Origin: Tenebrionibacter intestinalis
Lineage (GTDB): Bacteria > Pseudomonadota > Gammaproteobacteria > Enterobacterales > Enterobacteriaceae
Length of the DNA stretch: 64,000 nucleotides
NCBI RefSeq assembly: GCF_016632365.1
Contig: NZ_JAEPBH010000012.1
Location: forward strand, 27,871 to 91,870
Direction: 5' to 3'
Positions 28,717-38,180 of this stretch are shown in pieces. Within the stretch, counting starts at the first letter, position 1. Each line of letters begins with the position of its first letter. A program made the translations under genes and the position numbers. The notes under the pieces were generated by a model. It saw only the letters and a list, made by a program, of their open reading frames with translations, was not told the origin of the DNA and made no database searches.

Positions 28717-29820
28717 ATGAAAGGTCGTTGGGGCAATAACATTCTCGCAGGCGCCGTGGTGGTTATGCTGGCCGCCTGCTCATCAAAACCGACCGATCGC
28801 GGACAGCGGTATAACGACGGAAAATTCAGCGAACCCTTTTCTCTGGTAAATCAGCCGCACGCGATGGGCGCGCCCATTAACGGCGGCGACTATTCTCGCC
28901 AGATAAGGGAGATTCGCAATGCTTCACCGCAGTTGTATCGCCGTCAGAGCAATATCTACAGCGCAGTGCAGGAATGGTTGCGCGCTGGCGGCGATACCCG
29001 CATGCTGAGCCGGTTTGGGCTGGATGCCTGGCAGATGGAGGGGACGGATAACTACGGCAACGTGCAGTTTACCGGCTACTATACGCCGATCGTTCAGGCG
29101 CGTTATACCCGCCAGGGGGCGTTCCAGTATCCTATTTATCGCATGCCGCGGACGCGCGGCCGCCTGCCGTCGCGCGCTGAGATATACGCAGGCGCGCTGA
29201 GCGACAGTGATGTGTTGGCCTATAGCAACTCGCTTATCGATAATTTTATTATGGACGTGCAGGGCAGCGGCTATATTGATTTTGGCGATGGCCGCCCGCT
29301 TAGCTTTTTTAGCTATGCGGGCAAAAATGGTCGCGCCTACCGCAGTATTGGCAGGGTGCTGGTCGAACGCGGTGAAGTGAAGCTCGAAGATATGTCATTG
29401 CAGGCCATTCGCCACTGGGCGCAAACCCACAGCCCGGCGGAAGTGCGCGAGCTGCTGGAGCAAAACCCATCCTTTGTCTTCTTTCAGCCGAAACCGTTCT
29501 CGCCGGTGAAGGGGGCCAGCGCGGTGCCGTTGATTGACAGAGCGTCGGTCGCATCCGATCGCAGTATTGTGCCTGCGGGCACGACGCTGCTGGCGGAAGT
29601 GCCATTGCTGGACGGCAACGGCAAGTTTCGCGGTGAATATGAGCTGCGTGTGATGGTCGCGCTGGACGTGGGTGGGGCGATTAAGGGGCAGCATTTTGAT
29701 ATCTACCAGGGTATCGGCCCTGAAGCCGGGCACCGCGCTGGCTGGTATAATCACTATGGGCGCGTTTGGGTGTTGAAGGCCGCGCCGGGGGCCGCCAACC
29801 AGCTTTTGACCCGCCTGTAA
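28717..29820 (+). CDS. mltA: MltA, membrane-bound lytic murein transglycosylase A
   Basis: MltA cleaves glycan strands of peptidoglycan to 1,6-anhydromuropeptides from the inner face of the outer membrane. The 367-residue protein has a lipoprotein signal (MKGRWGNNILAG...) with lipobox LAAC and a Ser after the Cys, consistent with outer-membrane sorting. The MltA domain (about residues 105-265) contains NVQFTGYYTP and SGYIDFGDG, and the 3D domain near the C-terminus carries VALDVGGAIKGQHFDIY with the catalytic Asp. Length matches E. coli (365). Confidence 0.96.
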   Translation: MKGRWGNNILAGAVVVMLAACSSKPTDRGQRYNDGKFSEPFSLVNQPHAMGAPINGGDYSRQIREIRNASPQLYRRQSNIYSAVQEWLRAGGDTRMLSRFGLDAWQMEGTDNYGNVQFTGYYTPIVQARYTRQGAFQYPIYRMPRTRGRLPSRAEIYAGALSDSDVLAYSNSLIDNFIMDVQGSGYIDFGDGRPLSFFSYAGKNGRAYRSIGRVLVERGEVKLEDMSLQAIRHWAQTHSPAEVRELLEQNPSFVFFQPKPFSPVKGASAVPLIDRASVASDRSIVPAGTTLLAEVPLLDGNGKFRGEYELRVMVALDVGGAIKGQHFDIYQGIGPEAGHRAGWYNHYGRVWVLKAAPGAANQLLTRL

Positions 29821-29841
29821 GCCGCGTTCAGGTTTTATCCT

Positions 29842-29873
29842 GCGGGCCGAACTGTCGGCCCGCTCTGTTTTTT
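29842..29873 (+). terminator. mltA intrinsic terminator
   Basis: A 9-bp perfect stem (GCGGGCCGA/TCGGCCCGC) with loop ACTG is followed by TCTGTTTTTT, 22 bases after mltA. tcdA begins 14 bases later, so tcdA likely has its own promoter or depends on read-through. Confidence 0.85.
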
Positions 29874-29886
29874 GAGGTTTTAAATT

Positions 29887-30696
29887 ATGGCAGTAGTTCT
29901 GAGCGATGCCTGGCAGCAGCGTTTTGGCGGTACGGCGCGCCTGTATGGTCGTGAGGCGTTGCAACTGTTTGCCGATGCGCATATCTGCGTTATTGGCATT
30001 GGCGGCGTGGGGAGCTGGGCGGCGGAGGCGCTGGCGCGTACCGGCATCGGCGCTATCACGCTCATTGATATGGATGATGTTTGCATAACAAATACGAATC
30101 GCCAGATTCACGCGCTGCGGGAAACGGTGGGCCAGGCGAAAAGCGAGGTGATGGCGCAGCGTATCCGGGAGATTAACCCCGAGTGTCGCGTCACCGTTGT
30201 GGATGATTTTGTTAGCGTCGAGAATGTGGCTTCGCTGCTCAATCAGGGATTTAGCTATGTGATTGACGCAATCGACAGTCTACGCCCTAAGGCGGCGCTG
30301 ATCGCTTTTTGCCGTCGCAATAAGATCCCGCTGGTAACCACCGGCGGCGCAGGCGGGCAGAACGATCCCGGGCAGATCCAGGTGGCGGATTTAGCGAAAA
30401 CCATTCAGGATCCGCTGGCGGCGAAGCTGCGCGAGCGCCTGAAAAATGATTTTGGCGTGGTAAAGAACAGCAAAGGTAAGCTGGGCGTGGACTGCGTGTT
30501 TTCTACCGAAGCGCTGGTTTATCCGCAGGCGGATGGCTCCGTTTGCGCGGCGAAAAGCAGCGCTGAAGGGCCAAAGAGGATGGACTGTGCTTCCGGCTTC
30601 GGGGCCGCGACGATGGTTACCGCCACGTTCGGCTTTGTGGCGGTCTCGCATGCGCTGAAAAAAATGATGGCAAAAGCGGCGCGTGAGCGCGCCTGA
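29887..30696 (+). CDS. tcdA: TcdA, tRNA t6A37 dehydratase
   Basis: TcdA converts N6-threonylcarbamoyladenosine at tRNA position 37 to its cyclic form in an ATP-dependent step. The 269-residue protein is an E1-like enzyme with the nucleotide-binding GIGGVGSWAAEAL (about residues 37-49), LIDMDDVCITNTNRQ, and the DAIDSLRPKAAL and TGGAGGQNDP regions. A hydrophobic C-terminal helix (ATMVTATFGFVAVS) may attach it to the membrane. It converges on csdE with 7 bp between stops; CsdA and CsdE act with TcdA in E. coli. Confidence 0.96.
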   Translation: MAVVLSDAWQQRFGGTARLYGREALQLFADAHICVIGIGGVGSWAAEALARTGIGAITLIDMDDVCITNTNRQIHALRETVGQAKSEVMAQRIREINPECRVTVVDDFVSVENVASLLNQGFSYVIDAIDSLRPKAALIAFCRRNKIPLVTTGGAGGQNDPGQIQVADLAKTIQDPLAAKLRERLKNDFGVVKNSKGKLGVDCVFSTEALVYPQADGSVCAAKSSAEGPKRMDCASGFGAATMVTATFGFVAVSHALKKMMAKAARERA

Positions 30697-30703
30697 GGTG
30701 GGG

Positions 30704-31144
30704 TTAACCTGCGGCGATGTCGCGCACTTTTTGCGCCAGCGCCGCCAGCCCCTGGCTTCGCGAGGCGCTAAGCTCCGCGCTCAGGCCAAGCTCGTCAAAT
30801 AACGCCAGCGGATCGATTTGTTGCAGCATTTGCGGCGTTTTTCCCTCTATGGCGGTCAACAGCACTGCCAGCAGACCGCGCACAATACGGCCTTCGCTGT
30901 CGCCATAAAAATGTAGCCGTCCGTCGCGCTCAAGCGTATGACCGAGCCAGACCCGGTTCTCGCAGCCGCGAATTTCATTGGCCTGCGTTTTGAACTCATC
31001 AGGCAGCGCAGGTAGCTGTTTGCCAAGTAGAATGAGCTGACGATATTTTTCTTCCCACTGCTGTAGCGGCGCAAAGGCGCGACGCAGATCGTCGGCGGTA
31101 AGCGTCACGCCAAAGGGGTGCGCGGCGGCAAAAGCGTTGGTCAT
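30704..31144 (-). CDS. csdE: CsdE, sulfur acceptor for CsdA
   Basis: CsdE is a SufE-like protein that receives the persulfide sulfur from the cysteine desulfurase CsdA. The 146-residue protein carries the acceptor Cys61 in [12 protein letters not shown], identical in position to E. coli CsdE. It is encoded 2 bp after csdA, so the pair is translationally linked, and it meets tcdA tail to tail, where the three proteins are known to work together. Confidence 0.96.
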   Translation of the reverse strand: MTNAFAAAHPFGVTLTADDLRRAFAPLQQWEEKYRQLILLGKQLPALPDEFKTQANEIRGCENRVWLGHTLERDGRLHFYGDSEGRIVRGLLAVLLTAIEGKTPQMLQQIDPLALFDELGLSAELSASRSQGLAALAQKVRDIAAG

Positions 31145-31146
31145 GT

Positions 31147-32352
31147 TTAATCTCCCAGCAGTTCCAGCGCCTGGTCAACGGCCTCAATCAGGCGCTCGAC
31201 GTCTTCGCGTGTATTGTAGGGGGCAAATGAGGCGCGCAGCGTCCCGCTGACGCCCAGCGCCGCCAGCAGCGGCTGGGCGCAGTGCTGCCCTGCGCGCAGG
31301 GCGATGCCGGATTTTGCCAGCAGCGTTGCCATATCGCCGTGATGGATATCGGCAAAGTCGAAAGCCAGCAGGCTTGCATTCTGGCAGCGAAAGCTGCGAA
31401 ACCCTGGCCGTTTTGCCAGCGCGTCTTGCGCCAGCGTGGCAAGCCCACGGCTGTAATTCTCCGCCTGGGTCATATCCTGCTCCGCCAGCCACGCCAGCGC
31501 TGCGCTCAGGCCGATGACGCCCGCAATGTTAGGCGTACCAGCCTCAAAGCGATACGGCGGCGGCTGTAGGGTAAAGCCGCCAAATGAAACCTGTTCGATC
31601 ATTTTACCGCCCCCAAGCCAGGCAGACATATCCGCCAGCAGTTCGGCCTTGCCGTACAGCGCGCCGATACCGGTAGGGCCATACAGTTTGTGTCCGGAAA
31701 ATGCGTAAAAATCAATGTCAAGCAGGCGTACATCCGGCGCGCAGTGTACCGCGCCCTGTGCGCCGTCGATAACGACAAGCGTGCCGTTTGCGTGAGCAAG
31801 TTGTATCGCGCGAGCAATATCGGGGCAGCCGCCGGTAACGTTCGACATTTGCCCCAGCGCCAGCAGGCGCGTGCGCGCGTTGAGCAGCGCAGGTAGCTGT
31901 GAAATATCCGGCAGCCGGTCGCCGCCCAGCGGCAGTTTTACCACGCGGGCGCCGGTTTGCTGCGCCACCATGAGCCAGGGAACCAGGTTGGCATGGTGTT
32001 CGGCCTCGCTGACGATAATTTCATCGTCTGCGGTTAAGCGCGGACGCGCCCAGCACTGGGCGACGATATTAAGGGCCTCGGTTGCGCCTTTTGTCCAGAC
32101 AATTTCCTGCGCGCTTGCGGCGTTAAGCCATTGCGCCGCTGCGTCGCGGGCGGCTTCGTATTGGGCCGTCAGCCATTGTGCCGCGCCGTGTTGGCTGCGG
32201 TGTACGCTGCCTGTGTTCAGGGAGTAAAACTGCCTGCTGGCTTCGATAACCGCCAGCGGTTTAAGCGCCGTGGCGGCGCTGTCAAGGTAGACGCCAGCGT
32301 CGGCCAGCGCCGGAAACTGCTCGCGAAAGCGGGCGGGGTTGAAAGCTGTCAT
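31147..32352 (-). CDS. csdA: CsdA cysteine desulfurase
   Basis: CsdA is a PLP enzyme that removes sulfur from cysteine (and related substrates) as an enzyme-bound persulfide. The 401-residue protein has the PLP lysine in [11 protein letters not shown] (about residue 222), EHHANLVPW, and the persulfide Cys358 in [11 protein letters not shown] chose ATG 32352 since it gives the exact E. coli length; the longer frame to 32460 adds residues without family support. First gene of csdA-csdE on the minus strand. Confidence 0.96.
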   Translation of the reverse strand: MTAFNPARFREQFPALADAGVYLDSAATALKPLAVIEASRQFYSLNTGSVHRSQHGAAQWLTAQYEAARDAAAQWLNAASAQEIVWTKGATEALNIVAQCWARPRLTADDEIIVSEAEHHANLVPWLMVAQQTGARVVKLPLGGDRLPDISQLPALLNARTRLLALGQMSNVTGGCPDIARAIQLAHANGTLVVIDGAQGAVHCAPDVRLLDIDFYAFSGHKLYGPTGIGALYGKAELLADMSAWLGGGKMIEQVSFGGFTLQPPPYRFEAGTPNIAGVIGLSAALAWLAEQDMTQAENYSRGLATLAQDALAKRPGFRSFRCQNASLLAFDFADIHHGDMATLLAKSGIALRAGQHCAQPLLAALGVSGTLRASFAPYNTREDVERLIEAVDQALELLGD

Positions 32353-32551
32353 GTTTTTCCTCGCGTCAGTATTGGGATCGTGACGCATTTCTTTACGTGG
32401 TACAAGCGTTTCAGGGAAGAGAACGTCAGAGGCCCTGCCCGCGCAGTGGAAATTGCGCAAAAGCGGATTATGCTAAATATCAACGGGTTCATATTTCAGC
32501 CTGTTAGCAGGTCTAATGTTATCAACATTAAACGCTACAAGGAGACAAATG

Positions 32552-32773
32552 ATGAAGATTGTTGCTTTGATGGGTGCCGGTATTATGGCCTTTACGCTTA
32601 CCGCCTGCTCCGGGCCTAACTATGTTATGCATACTAACGATGGCCGTTCAATTGTCTCTGCGGGAAAACCAAAGACCGACAGCGAAACCGGCATGATTAA
32701 GTATAAAGATGCCAACGGCAATAAACAGCAAATTAACCGCGCTGATGTGAAAGAGATGGTTGCAATAGAGTGA
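32552..32773 (+). CDS. ygdI: YgdI, small lipoprotein, paralogue of YgdR
   Basis: The 73-residue predicted lipoprotein has the lipobox LTAC and the DUF903 pattern NYVMHTNDGRSI, GKPKTD, KYKDANGNKQQIN. I chose ATG 32552, seven bases after AAGGAG; ATG 32549 is the alternative. Its function is unknown. It is the second YgdI/YgdR-type gene in the window. It ends 9 bases before the 3' end of the convergent sRNA gene gcvB. Confidence 0.92.
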   Translation: MKIVALMGAGIMAFTLTACSGPNYVMHTNDGRSIVSAGKPKTDSETGMIKYKDANGNKQQINRADVKEMVAIE

Positions 32774-32782
32774 CAGGCAGGC

Positions 32783-32983
32783 AAAAAAAAGCACCGCTTT
32801 AGCGGTGCTACATTAATCACTATGGACAGACAGGGTAAATGTACAGTAAGTGAAAACGGCAGTTAACTGCCCGGGCCTGAATGACAGACCCAATGCAAAC
32901 ACAACAACACAACAACACAACATCACAACCGTAAGCCAAAAGCTCCGACAGGTCAGAAAACTTTTCGTTCCGGCTCAGGAAGT
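32783..32983 (-). ncRNA. gcvB: GcvB small regulatory RNA
   Basis: A 201-nt RNA gene divergent from gcvA, recognised by its 5' end ACTTCCTGAGCCGG, the G/U-rich R1 seed region (plus-strand 32894-32925), the GTACATTTACCCTGTCTG segment near the 3' end and the terminator stem AGCACCGC/GCGGTGCT followed by eight T. GcvB is an Hfq-dependent RNA that represses many amino-acid and peptide transporter mRNAs. Compared with the E. coli sequence as I remember it, R1 here has one extra 8-nt TTGTTGTG unit. Transcription should be switched on by GcvA with glycine. Confidence 0.95.
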
Positions 32984-32989
32984 GGCGCC

Positions 32990-33018
32990 ACTATAGGTAT
33001 TTACTGGTGTATGCTCAA
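32990..33018 (-). promoter_or_regulatory. gcvB promoter
   Basis: On the minus strand TTGAGC (33018-33013) and TATAGT (32995-32990) are spaced 17 bp, with the first base of GcvB 7 bases after the -10. GcvA sites are expected just upstream, in the 33019-33109 stretch that also holds the gcvA promoter; I could not delimit them. Confidence 0.75.
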
Positions 33019-33109
33019 CGGACAATTTATAATGTCTCGGATAAAAAAAACTAATAGGTGATAATTGTTGCCTGTTTGTTGTTTTCCTTAACGTTTAGCC
33101 TATACATCC

Positions 33110-34027
33110 ATGTCCAAGCGATTGCCGCCTTTAAATGCGTTACGTGTTTTTGATGCCGCTGCCCGCCATCTGAGTTTTACCCGTGCGGCTGAAGAACTCT
33201 TTGTTACTCAGGCTGCGGTCAGCCACCAGATCAAGTCGCTTGAAGATTTCCTGGGGCTTAAGCTTTTTCGCCGCCGCAACCGTTCGCTGCTGTTGACTGA
33301 AGAAGGGCAAAGTTATTTCCTTGATATCAAAGAGATTTTTTCCCAATTAACGGAAGCTACGCGTAAGCTCCAGGCGCGCAGCGCCAAAGGGGCGCTTACC
33401 GTGAGCCTGTTACCCAGTTTTGCGATACAGTGGCTTGTGCCGAGGCTGTCGAGCTTTAACGCCGAGTGGCCAGGCATCGACGTACGTATTCAGGCTGTCG
33501 ATCGTGAAGAAGAAAAATTGACCGACGACGTGGACGTGGCGATTTTTTATGGCCGTGGCAACTGGCCGGGGCTGCGGGTAGAAAAGCTGTACGCGGAATA
33601 TCTCCTGCCGGTTTGTTCGCCTGTGCTGCTGACGGGCGAAAAAGCGCTGAAGCTGCCGGAAGATCTGGCGCGCCACACGTTGTTGCATGATGCTTCGCGT
33701 CGCGACTGGCAGGCCTATACGCGCCAGTTGGGGCTTAATGCTATTAATGTGCAGCAGGGTCCTATCTTTAGCCACAGCGCGATGGTGCTTCAGGCGGCTA
33801 TCCACGGGCAGGGCGTAGCGCTGGCGAATAACGTTATGGCGCAGTCGGAAATTGAGGCCGGGCGTCTGGTCTGCCCGTTTAACGATGTGCTGGTAAGCAA
33901 AAACGCTTTTTATCTGGTTTGTCATGACAGCCAGGCAGAACTGGGTAAAATAGCTGCTTTCCGGCAATGGATTCTGGCGAAGGCGGCCAGTGAACAAGAA
34001 AAATTTCGCTTTCGCTATGAGCAATGA
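33110..34027 (+). CDS. gcvA: GcvA, LysR-type regulator of glycine cleavage
   Basis: GcvA controls the gcvTHP operon and activates gcvB. The 305-residue protein has an N-terminal winged helix-turn-helix (about residues 1-65; RHLSFTRAAEELFVTQAAVSHQIKSLE) and a substrate-binding-like effector domain. The family N-terminus MSKRLPPLNALRVFD fixes the start. The divergent gcvA/gcvB pair is intact. ygdD follows after 45 bp. Confidence 0.96.
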   Translation: MSKRLPPLNALRVFDAAARHLSFTRAAEELFVTQAAVSHQIKSLEDFLGLKLFRRRNRSLLLTEEGQSYFLDIKEIFSQLTEATRKLQARSAKGALTVSLLPSFAIQWLVPRLSSFNAEWPGIDVRIQAVDREEEKLTDDVDVAIFYGRGNWPGLRVEKLYAEYLLPVCSPVLLTGEKALKLPEDLARHTLLHDASRRDWQAYTRQLGLNAINVQQGPIFSHSAMVLQAAIHGQGVALANNVMAQSEIEAGRLVCPFNDVLVSKNAFYLVCHDSQAELGKIAAFRQWILAKAASEQEKFRFRYEQ

Positions 34028-34072
34028 TTCACGCCATGCGCGCAACAGGTGCGCAATAATCAGGATTGCATA

Positions 34073-34468
34073 ATGACCAGCCGTTTTATGTTTATTTTTG
34101 CCGCTATCAGCGGTTTTATTTTTGTCGCGTTAGGCGCGTTTGGCGCGCACGTGCTGAGTAAATCGCTGGGCGTGATGGAGATGGGGTGGATACAGACCGG
34201 CCTGGAATATCAGGCTTTCCATACGCTTGCTATTTTTGGGCTGGCCGTTGCGATGCAGCGCCGTATCAGCATCTGGTTTTACTGGAGCAGCGTGTTGCTG
34301 GCATTGGGCACGGTACTGTTTAGCGGCAGTCTGTATTGTCTGGCGCTTTCCCATTTGCGCCTGTGGGCCTACGTTACGCCGGTAGGCGGCGTAAGTTTCC
34401 TCGCAGGCTGGGTTTTAATGCTGATTGGCGCGTTGCGTCTGAAACGAAAAGGTGTTGTGCATGAATAA
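34073..34468 (+). CDS. ygdD: YgdD, DUF423 inner-membrane protein
   Basis: The 131-residue protein has four hydrophobic helices with the DUF423 signatures [17 protein letters not shown] near the N-terminus and [24 protein letters not shown] in the second half. Function unknown. ATG 34073 gives exactly the E. coli length; a GTG/ATG further up (34049) would add an unlikely charged extension. The stop overlaps the rlmM start by 8 bp. Confidence 0.93.
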   Translation: MTSRFMFIFAAISGFIFVALGAFGAHVLSKSLGVMEMGWIQTGLEYQAFHTLAIFGLAVAMQRRISIWFYWSSVLLALGTVLFSGSLYCLALSHLRLWAYVTPVGGVSFLAGWVLMLIGALRLKRKGVVHE

Positions 34469-35564
34469 TAAGGTGATCCTTTACTGCCGCCAGGGATTTG
34501 AAAAAGAGTGTGCGGCGGAAATCACCGATAAGGCGGCACAGCAGGGGGTTTTTGGTTTTGCCCGCGTTAAGGACAACAGCGGATATGTTATTTTTGAGTG
34601 CTATCAGCCAGAAGAGGCGGACAAGCTTGCCAGAGCGCTACCGTTTAGTACGCTGATTTTCGCCCGTCAGATGTTTGTGGCCGGGGAATTACTGAAGGAC
34701 TTGCCGGCGCACGATCGCATTACGTCGGTGGTGGGGATGCTTCAGGGCGTCGTGGAAAAAGGCGGCGAGCTGCGTGTGGAAGTCGCGGACACTAACGAAA
34801 GCAAAGAGTTAATGAAGTTTTGCCGAAAATTTACCGTGCCGCTGCGCGCTGCGCTGCGTGAGGCTGGCGTTTTGACGCGTTATGAAACGGCAAAGCGGCC
34901 GGTGATTCACGTTTTCTTTGTTGCGCCGGGGTGTTGTTATACCGGCTATTCGTACACTAATAATAACTCGCCTTATTATATGGGCATTGCGCGCCTGAAG
35001 TTTCCGGCAGATGCGCCAAGCCGCTCTACGCTTAAGCTGGAAGAGGCGTTTCACGTTTTTATCCCGGCGGATGAATGGGAGGAGCGGCTGGCAAACGGCA
35101 TGTATGCCGTGGATCTCGGCGCCTGTCCCGGAGGCTGGACCTATCAGCTTGTTAAACGCAACATGTGGGTATATTCCGTTGACAATGGCCCGATGGCGCA
35201 AAGCCTGATGGATACCGGCCAGGTCACCTGGCTGCGTGAAGACGGGTTCCGGTATCGGCCGGATCGCAACAATATTTCGTGGATGGTATGCGATATGGTG
35301 GAAAAACCGGCGAAAGTGGCCGCGCTTATGGCTCAGTGGCTGGTTAACGGCTGGTGCCGCGAGACAATTTTCAACCTTAAGCTGCCGATGAAAAAGCGCT
35401 ACGAAGAGGTATCGCAGAATCTGGCGCAGATCAGAGAAAAGCTGGATGCAAACGGCGTTAACGCGCAGATACAGGCGCGCCAGCTATACCACGATCGTGA
35501 AGAGGTTACCGTGCATGTGCGGCGCATCTGGGCTGCGCTGGGCGGGCGGCGCGATGAACGTTAA
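34461..35564 (+). CDS. rlmM: RlmM, 23S rRNA 2'-O-ribose methyltransferase (C2498)
   Basis: RlmM methylates the 2'-OH of C2498 in 23S rRNA using S-adenosylmethionine. The 367-residue protein has an N-terminal THUMP-like region and a C-terminal Rossmann methyltransferase domain with [13 protein letters not shown] (SAM motif I, about residues 220-232), SVDNGP, and the catalytic Lys-Asp-Lys set in the [13 protein letters not shown] and [13 protein letters not shown] segments. It starts inside ygdD and its end overlaps the xni stop by 4 bp, leaving no room for the fuc operon found here in E. coli. Confidence 0.97.
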   Translation: MNNKVILYCRQGFEKECAAEITDKAAQQGVFGFARVKDNSGYVIFECYQPEEADKLARALPFSTLIFARQMFVAGELLKDLPAHDRITSVVGMLQGVVEKGGELRVEVADTNESKELMKFCRKFTVPLRAALREAGVLTRYETAKRPVIHVFFVAPGCCYTGYSYTNNNSPYYMGIARLKFPADAPSRSTLKLEEAFHVFIPADEWEERLANGMYAVDLGACPGGWTYQLVKRNMWVYSVDNGPMAQSLMDTGQVTWLREDGFRYRPDRNNISWMVCDMVEKPAKVAALMAQWLVNGWCRETIFNLKLPMKKRYEEVSQNLAQIREKLDANGVNAQIQARQLYHDREEVTVHVRRIWAALGGRRDER

Positions 35565-36316
35565 CAGGCCAGGCGCAGTTGCTGAAGATTGCCGTTAAGC
35601 CTGAGTGTGGTTTGTAGCCGCGATACATCGCGGCTGATAAAGGCCAGTTCACGCTGTTGCGCCAGTTTTGTACGCCACTTTGCCGGGATATCGCTCAGGT
35701 TTTCATACAGCGTTTCCAGCGTCTGATACTGACGAATGAGCGGCGCGGCGCTTTTGCCGCCAATACCCGGCACCCCGGGTATTTTGCTGCTGCTGATCCC
35801 TGCAAGCCCCCAGTAGTCGGGCAACTGTTGCGCCTGTACGCCGAATTCCGCTTCCACAAAGGGCATGTCCAGCCAGCGTTTTTGAAAATAATCGCGCAGG
35901 CGAATGCGCGCAGAAAGGAGCTGGCAATAGCCTTTGTCAGTAGAAACCAGCGTGACGTCAACGCCCGCTTCGGCAACCCGCGTCGCCAGCGTGGCCGCCA
36001 GGTCGTCCGCTTCTTCTCCCGGCGTTGACCAGCACTGTACTCCACGCCTGATAAATGCCTCGCGCAGCGCGGGAAGTTCCTGTATTAACGTCTGCGGCGC
36101 AGGCGCCCGGCCTGCTTTATAGTCGGGAAGCCGCTGATGCCGCCAGCCGTGGTGACGGGCGGCATCGTCGAAGACGGCCACCGCATGGGTGGGCCGGCTG
36201 TGCGTAATTAATTGTTCCAGCGCCCCCAGACAGCCCTGTCTGCATGGCGAACCCTGCACAGCGTGAATACGCCGAATCAGATTTAAAGCATCCACAATTA
36301 ATAGATGTGCCGCCAT
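35561..36316 (-). CDS. xni: Xni (exonuclease IX), flap endonuclease-like protein
   Basis: Xni is a 251-residue homologue of the 5' nuclease domain of DNA polymerase I. It has [16 protein letters not shown] at the start, [18 protein letters not shown] and the helix-hairpin-helix [17 protein letters not shown] near residue 170. E. coli Xni binds and cuts flap structures; some of the acidic residues of the second metal site found in other FEN proteins are absent in this lineage. It converges on rlmM with a 4-bp overlap. Confidence 0.95.
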   Translation of the reverse strand: MAAHLLIVDALNLIRRIHAVQGSPCRQGCLGALEQLITHSRPTHAVAVFDDAARHHGWRHQRLPDYKAGRAPAPQTLIQELPALREAFIRRGVQCWSTPGEEADDLAATLATRVAEAGVDVTLVSTDKGYCQLLSARIRLRDYFQKRWLDMPFVEAEFGVQAQQLPDYWGLAGISSSKIPGVPGIGGKSAAPLIRQYQTLETLYENLSDIPAKWRTKLAQQRELAFISRDVSRLQTTLRLNGNLQQLRLAC

Positions 36317-36847
36317 CTCTTACCCTCCTTAAACGCTGAAGGTATTTTGTCATTTTTATACCTTCAGGGACAGAAATACTACTTATGTGGTTAATTTCCT
36401 GCATTTATGGTTTCACAGCGCCTGGTATTGAGGTTAAATAATAACCAAAAAAATGTTGCAGTCCATGCTGTATGTACCCTGTTAAGGCTTTGCGCAGAAG
36501 AATATATGGTTACCTGCCGATAGAGTTAAGATGTTAGTTTCTTAATTTTTATTAATATAAGTATTGATTTGTGATTTTCATTTTAATTTAGCTTACAGGA
36601 AGTGTTTAAGGTTATTTGTTATTAATTTTTAACTAAAATATTCAAACAGATAGTAGATGGTGTAATATTTGCAAAATTTAAATTCTTTCCGTAAGTAATG
36701 AAAAATACCTGATGTGCGCCCGGCCAGTGGGTAGGGGCCATCATGGTTTTATTTGTTATCTTTCAGCCTGACATCTGGCGCACGGTACGGCAAATAGATG
36801 ATTATGGCCGTTCCATTTTGTTGGAAAGAAATAACAGGGGATTGTTG
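36317..36847. other. AT-rich upstream region of the accessory regulator
   Basis: This 531-bp stretch is clearly richer in A and T than its surroundings, especially 36530-36700, which consists mostly of T- and A-runs. I see no gene or hairpin with a T tract. It probably holds the promoter of the following regulator, and its composition is of the kind bound by H-NS. The ORF that begins at 36743 is the upstream extension of that regulator's frame. Confidence 0.5.
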
Positions 36848-37624
36848 ATGAGATATATTCTTTGCGACCAGGTTATTTTCGAACCAGAATCGAACGCGCT
36901 TTATACCGTAGATAATTGTGAAGAGGTGGTGACAATATCAAATCCTGCCCGGCGGCTGCTGGAATTGTTGATATTGCATCAGGGAGAAAGCGTACGCCGT
37001 GAAGAGATTTTTCATAAGGTCTGGGACGAATTCGGAATGGTGTCGAGTAACAATAATCTGAATCACTGCGTCAGTAAACTCAGAAGAATGTTGCGCGATT
37101 TTGGTATTGAAGATGATGTTATTATTACTATTCCAAAATTGGGTTTTTTACTACATAAAGATATCTCCGTGTGCGCGGTCAGCGATGACGGCAGCGCAAT
37201 GCCGGTATTCGCCCGGTTGCCTGCTTCCGCTATTGATGGCCCGGAGGCGCCGCAGGTTAAGCACAGGATCCCTTATTTGCGTATTTGCTTCGCATTGTGT
37301 GTCGGGGTCGTTATTTTATTAAGTATGTTGTGTTTTGGAATGCTGTTCTATCCCCACGCTGAGAACGATATTGAGCTGGGGAGAGTGGAAGGGTGTAACG
37401 TACTGTTTTATGGTGAAAATATGGATGCTGATAAACAGCGCTTAATTAAACAGAGCGTTCAACATCATATCGACAGGCGCGCTGTCACCTGTCGCGATGG
37501 CGAATATCTGTTGGTCTACCCGCAGGATAAAGGCCCCCATTTGCCTCAGAATGCTATAAGGCTGCATATTACGCACTGCGCTTTACAACAAAACAGTCAG
37601 ACAGAAGTGTGTTCTGATATTTAA
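36848..37624 (+). CDS. Membrane-anchored winged-helix regulator (CadC/ToxR type), function unknown
   Basis: The 258-residue protein has an N-terminal OmpR/PhoB-type winged helix (about 1-105; PARRLLELLI, GESVRREEIFHKVWDEFG, SSNNNLNHCVSKLRRML, IITIPKLGF), a linker, one transmembrane helix (about 143-167) and a periplasmic tail of about 90 residues with four cysteines (183, 215, 244, 255). This is the plan of one-component sensors such as CadC. I chose ATG 36848, preceded by AGGGGATT, over 36743 since the added residues have no counterpart in such domains. Low GC flanks and the lack of an E. coli counterpart here suggest acquisition. No obvious target gene is adjacent. Confidence 0.75.
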   Translation: MRYILCDQVIFEPESNALYTVDNCEEVVTISNPARRLLELLILHQGESVRREEIFHKVWDEFGMVSSNNNLNHCVSKLRRMLRDFGIEDDVIITIPKLGFLLHKDISVCAVSDDGSAMPVFARLPASAIDGPEAPQVKHRIPYLRICFALCVGVVILLSMLCFGMLFYPHAENDIELGRVEGCNVLFYGENMDADKQRLIKQSVQHHIDRRAVTCRDGEYLLVYPQDKGPHLPQNAIRLHITHCALQQNSQTEVCSDI

Positions 37625-38180
37625 TTTATCGTGCTTTCTGCCTGTGCTCATATAAAATAAATAAATAAGCATAAAATTAAAAATTATATTCTGTATTTTT
37701 TAAGAAATTAGATTTCTTTGCGCTGTCAGCCTTAATAAGGCAAGTGGTATGGTATTCAGAAAACAGCCCGGCTACGAACATGTTCATAATAAGGGAAGTG
37801 AAAACCAACGTTTATAATGAGTGATTGTGGCGCGAGTGTTTAATTTTGGTTAAATTGAATTTTCTGTAATGTTTGGCTTTACCGCTGCCAGGGTTTTATT
37901 TTACAGGCCGTCGTTGAGTGCGGGCTTTGTGTCGAAAGCAGGAGGAGCATTAAAGCAATTTTAACTTATGAAATGCGCATTATGCACAGAATGCCTGACA
38001 GGCATCGCCCGTGTGGTCGGTAAACGCCATGCCGAATAGTTTCGGCATGAAAACCAGGAAAATAAAACTGAGAGATCAAATGATTGTTTTCCGTCCGCCG
38101 GGCGAAAAGCGATCAAAATATCCTTTTGCCTACTTTGTCGCCAACCGGAAGAGACGCCCGTCAGACGTCTCCTTTTTATT
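37625..38180. other. Intergenic region after the accessory regulator
   Basis: This 556-bp region starts AT-rich and becomes normal in composition after about 37900. It contains several hairpins: ATGCCT/AGGCAT near 37990, a 9-bp stem CATGCCGAA/TTCGGCATG near 38027-38047, and a plus-strand terminator at 38151. No convincing protein gene is present; the minus-strand frame 37961-38194 overlaps sdaB and the terminator. A small plus-strand RNA is possible. Confidence 0.4.
38151..38180 (+). terminator. Plus-strand intrinsic terminator abutting sdaB
   Basis: The stem GAGACG/CGTCTC with a 9-base loop is followed by CTTTTTATTTT on the plus strand. It lies 527 bp after the regulator gene and faces the minus-strand sdaB, so it ends either the regulator's long 3' transcript or an unlisted small RNA. 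On the minus strand the stem lacks a T tract. Confidence 0.65.
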
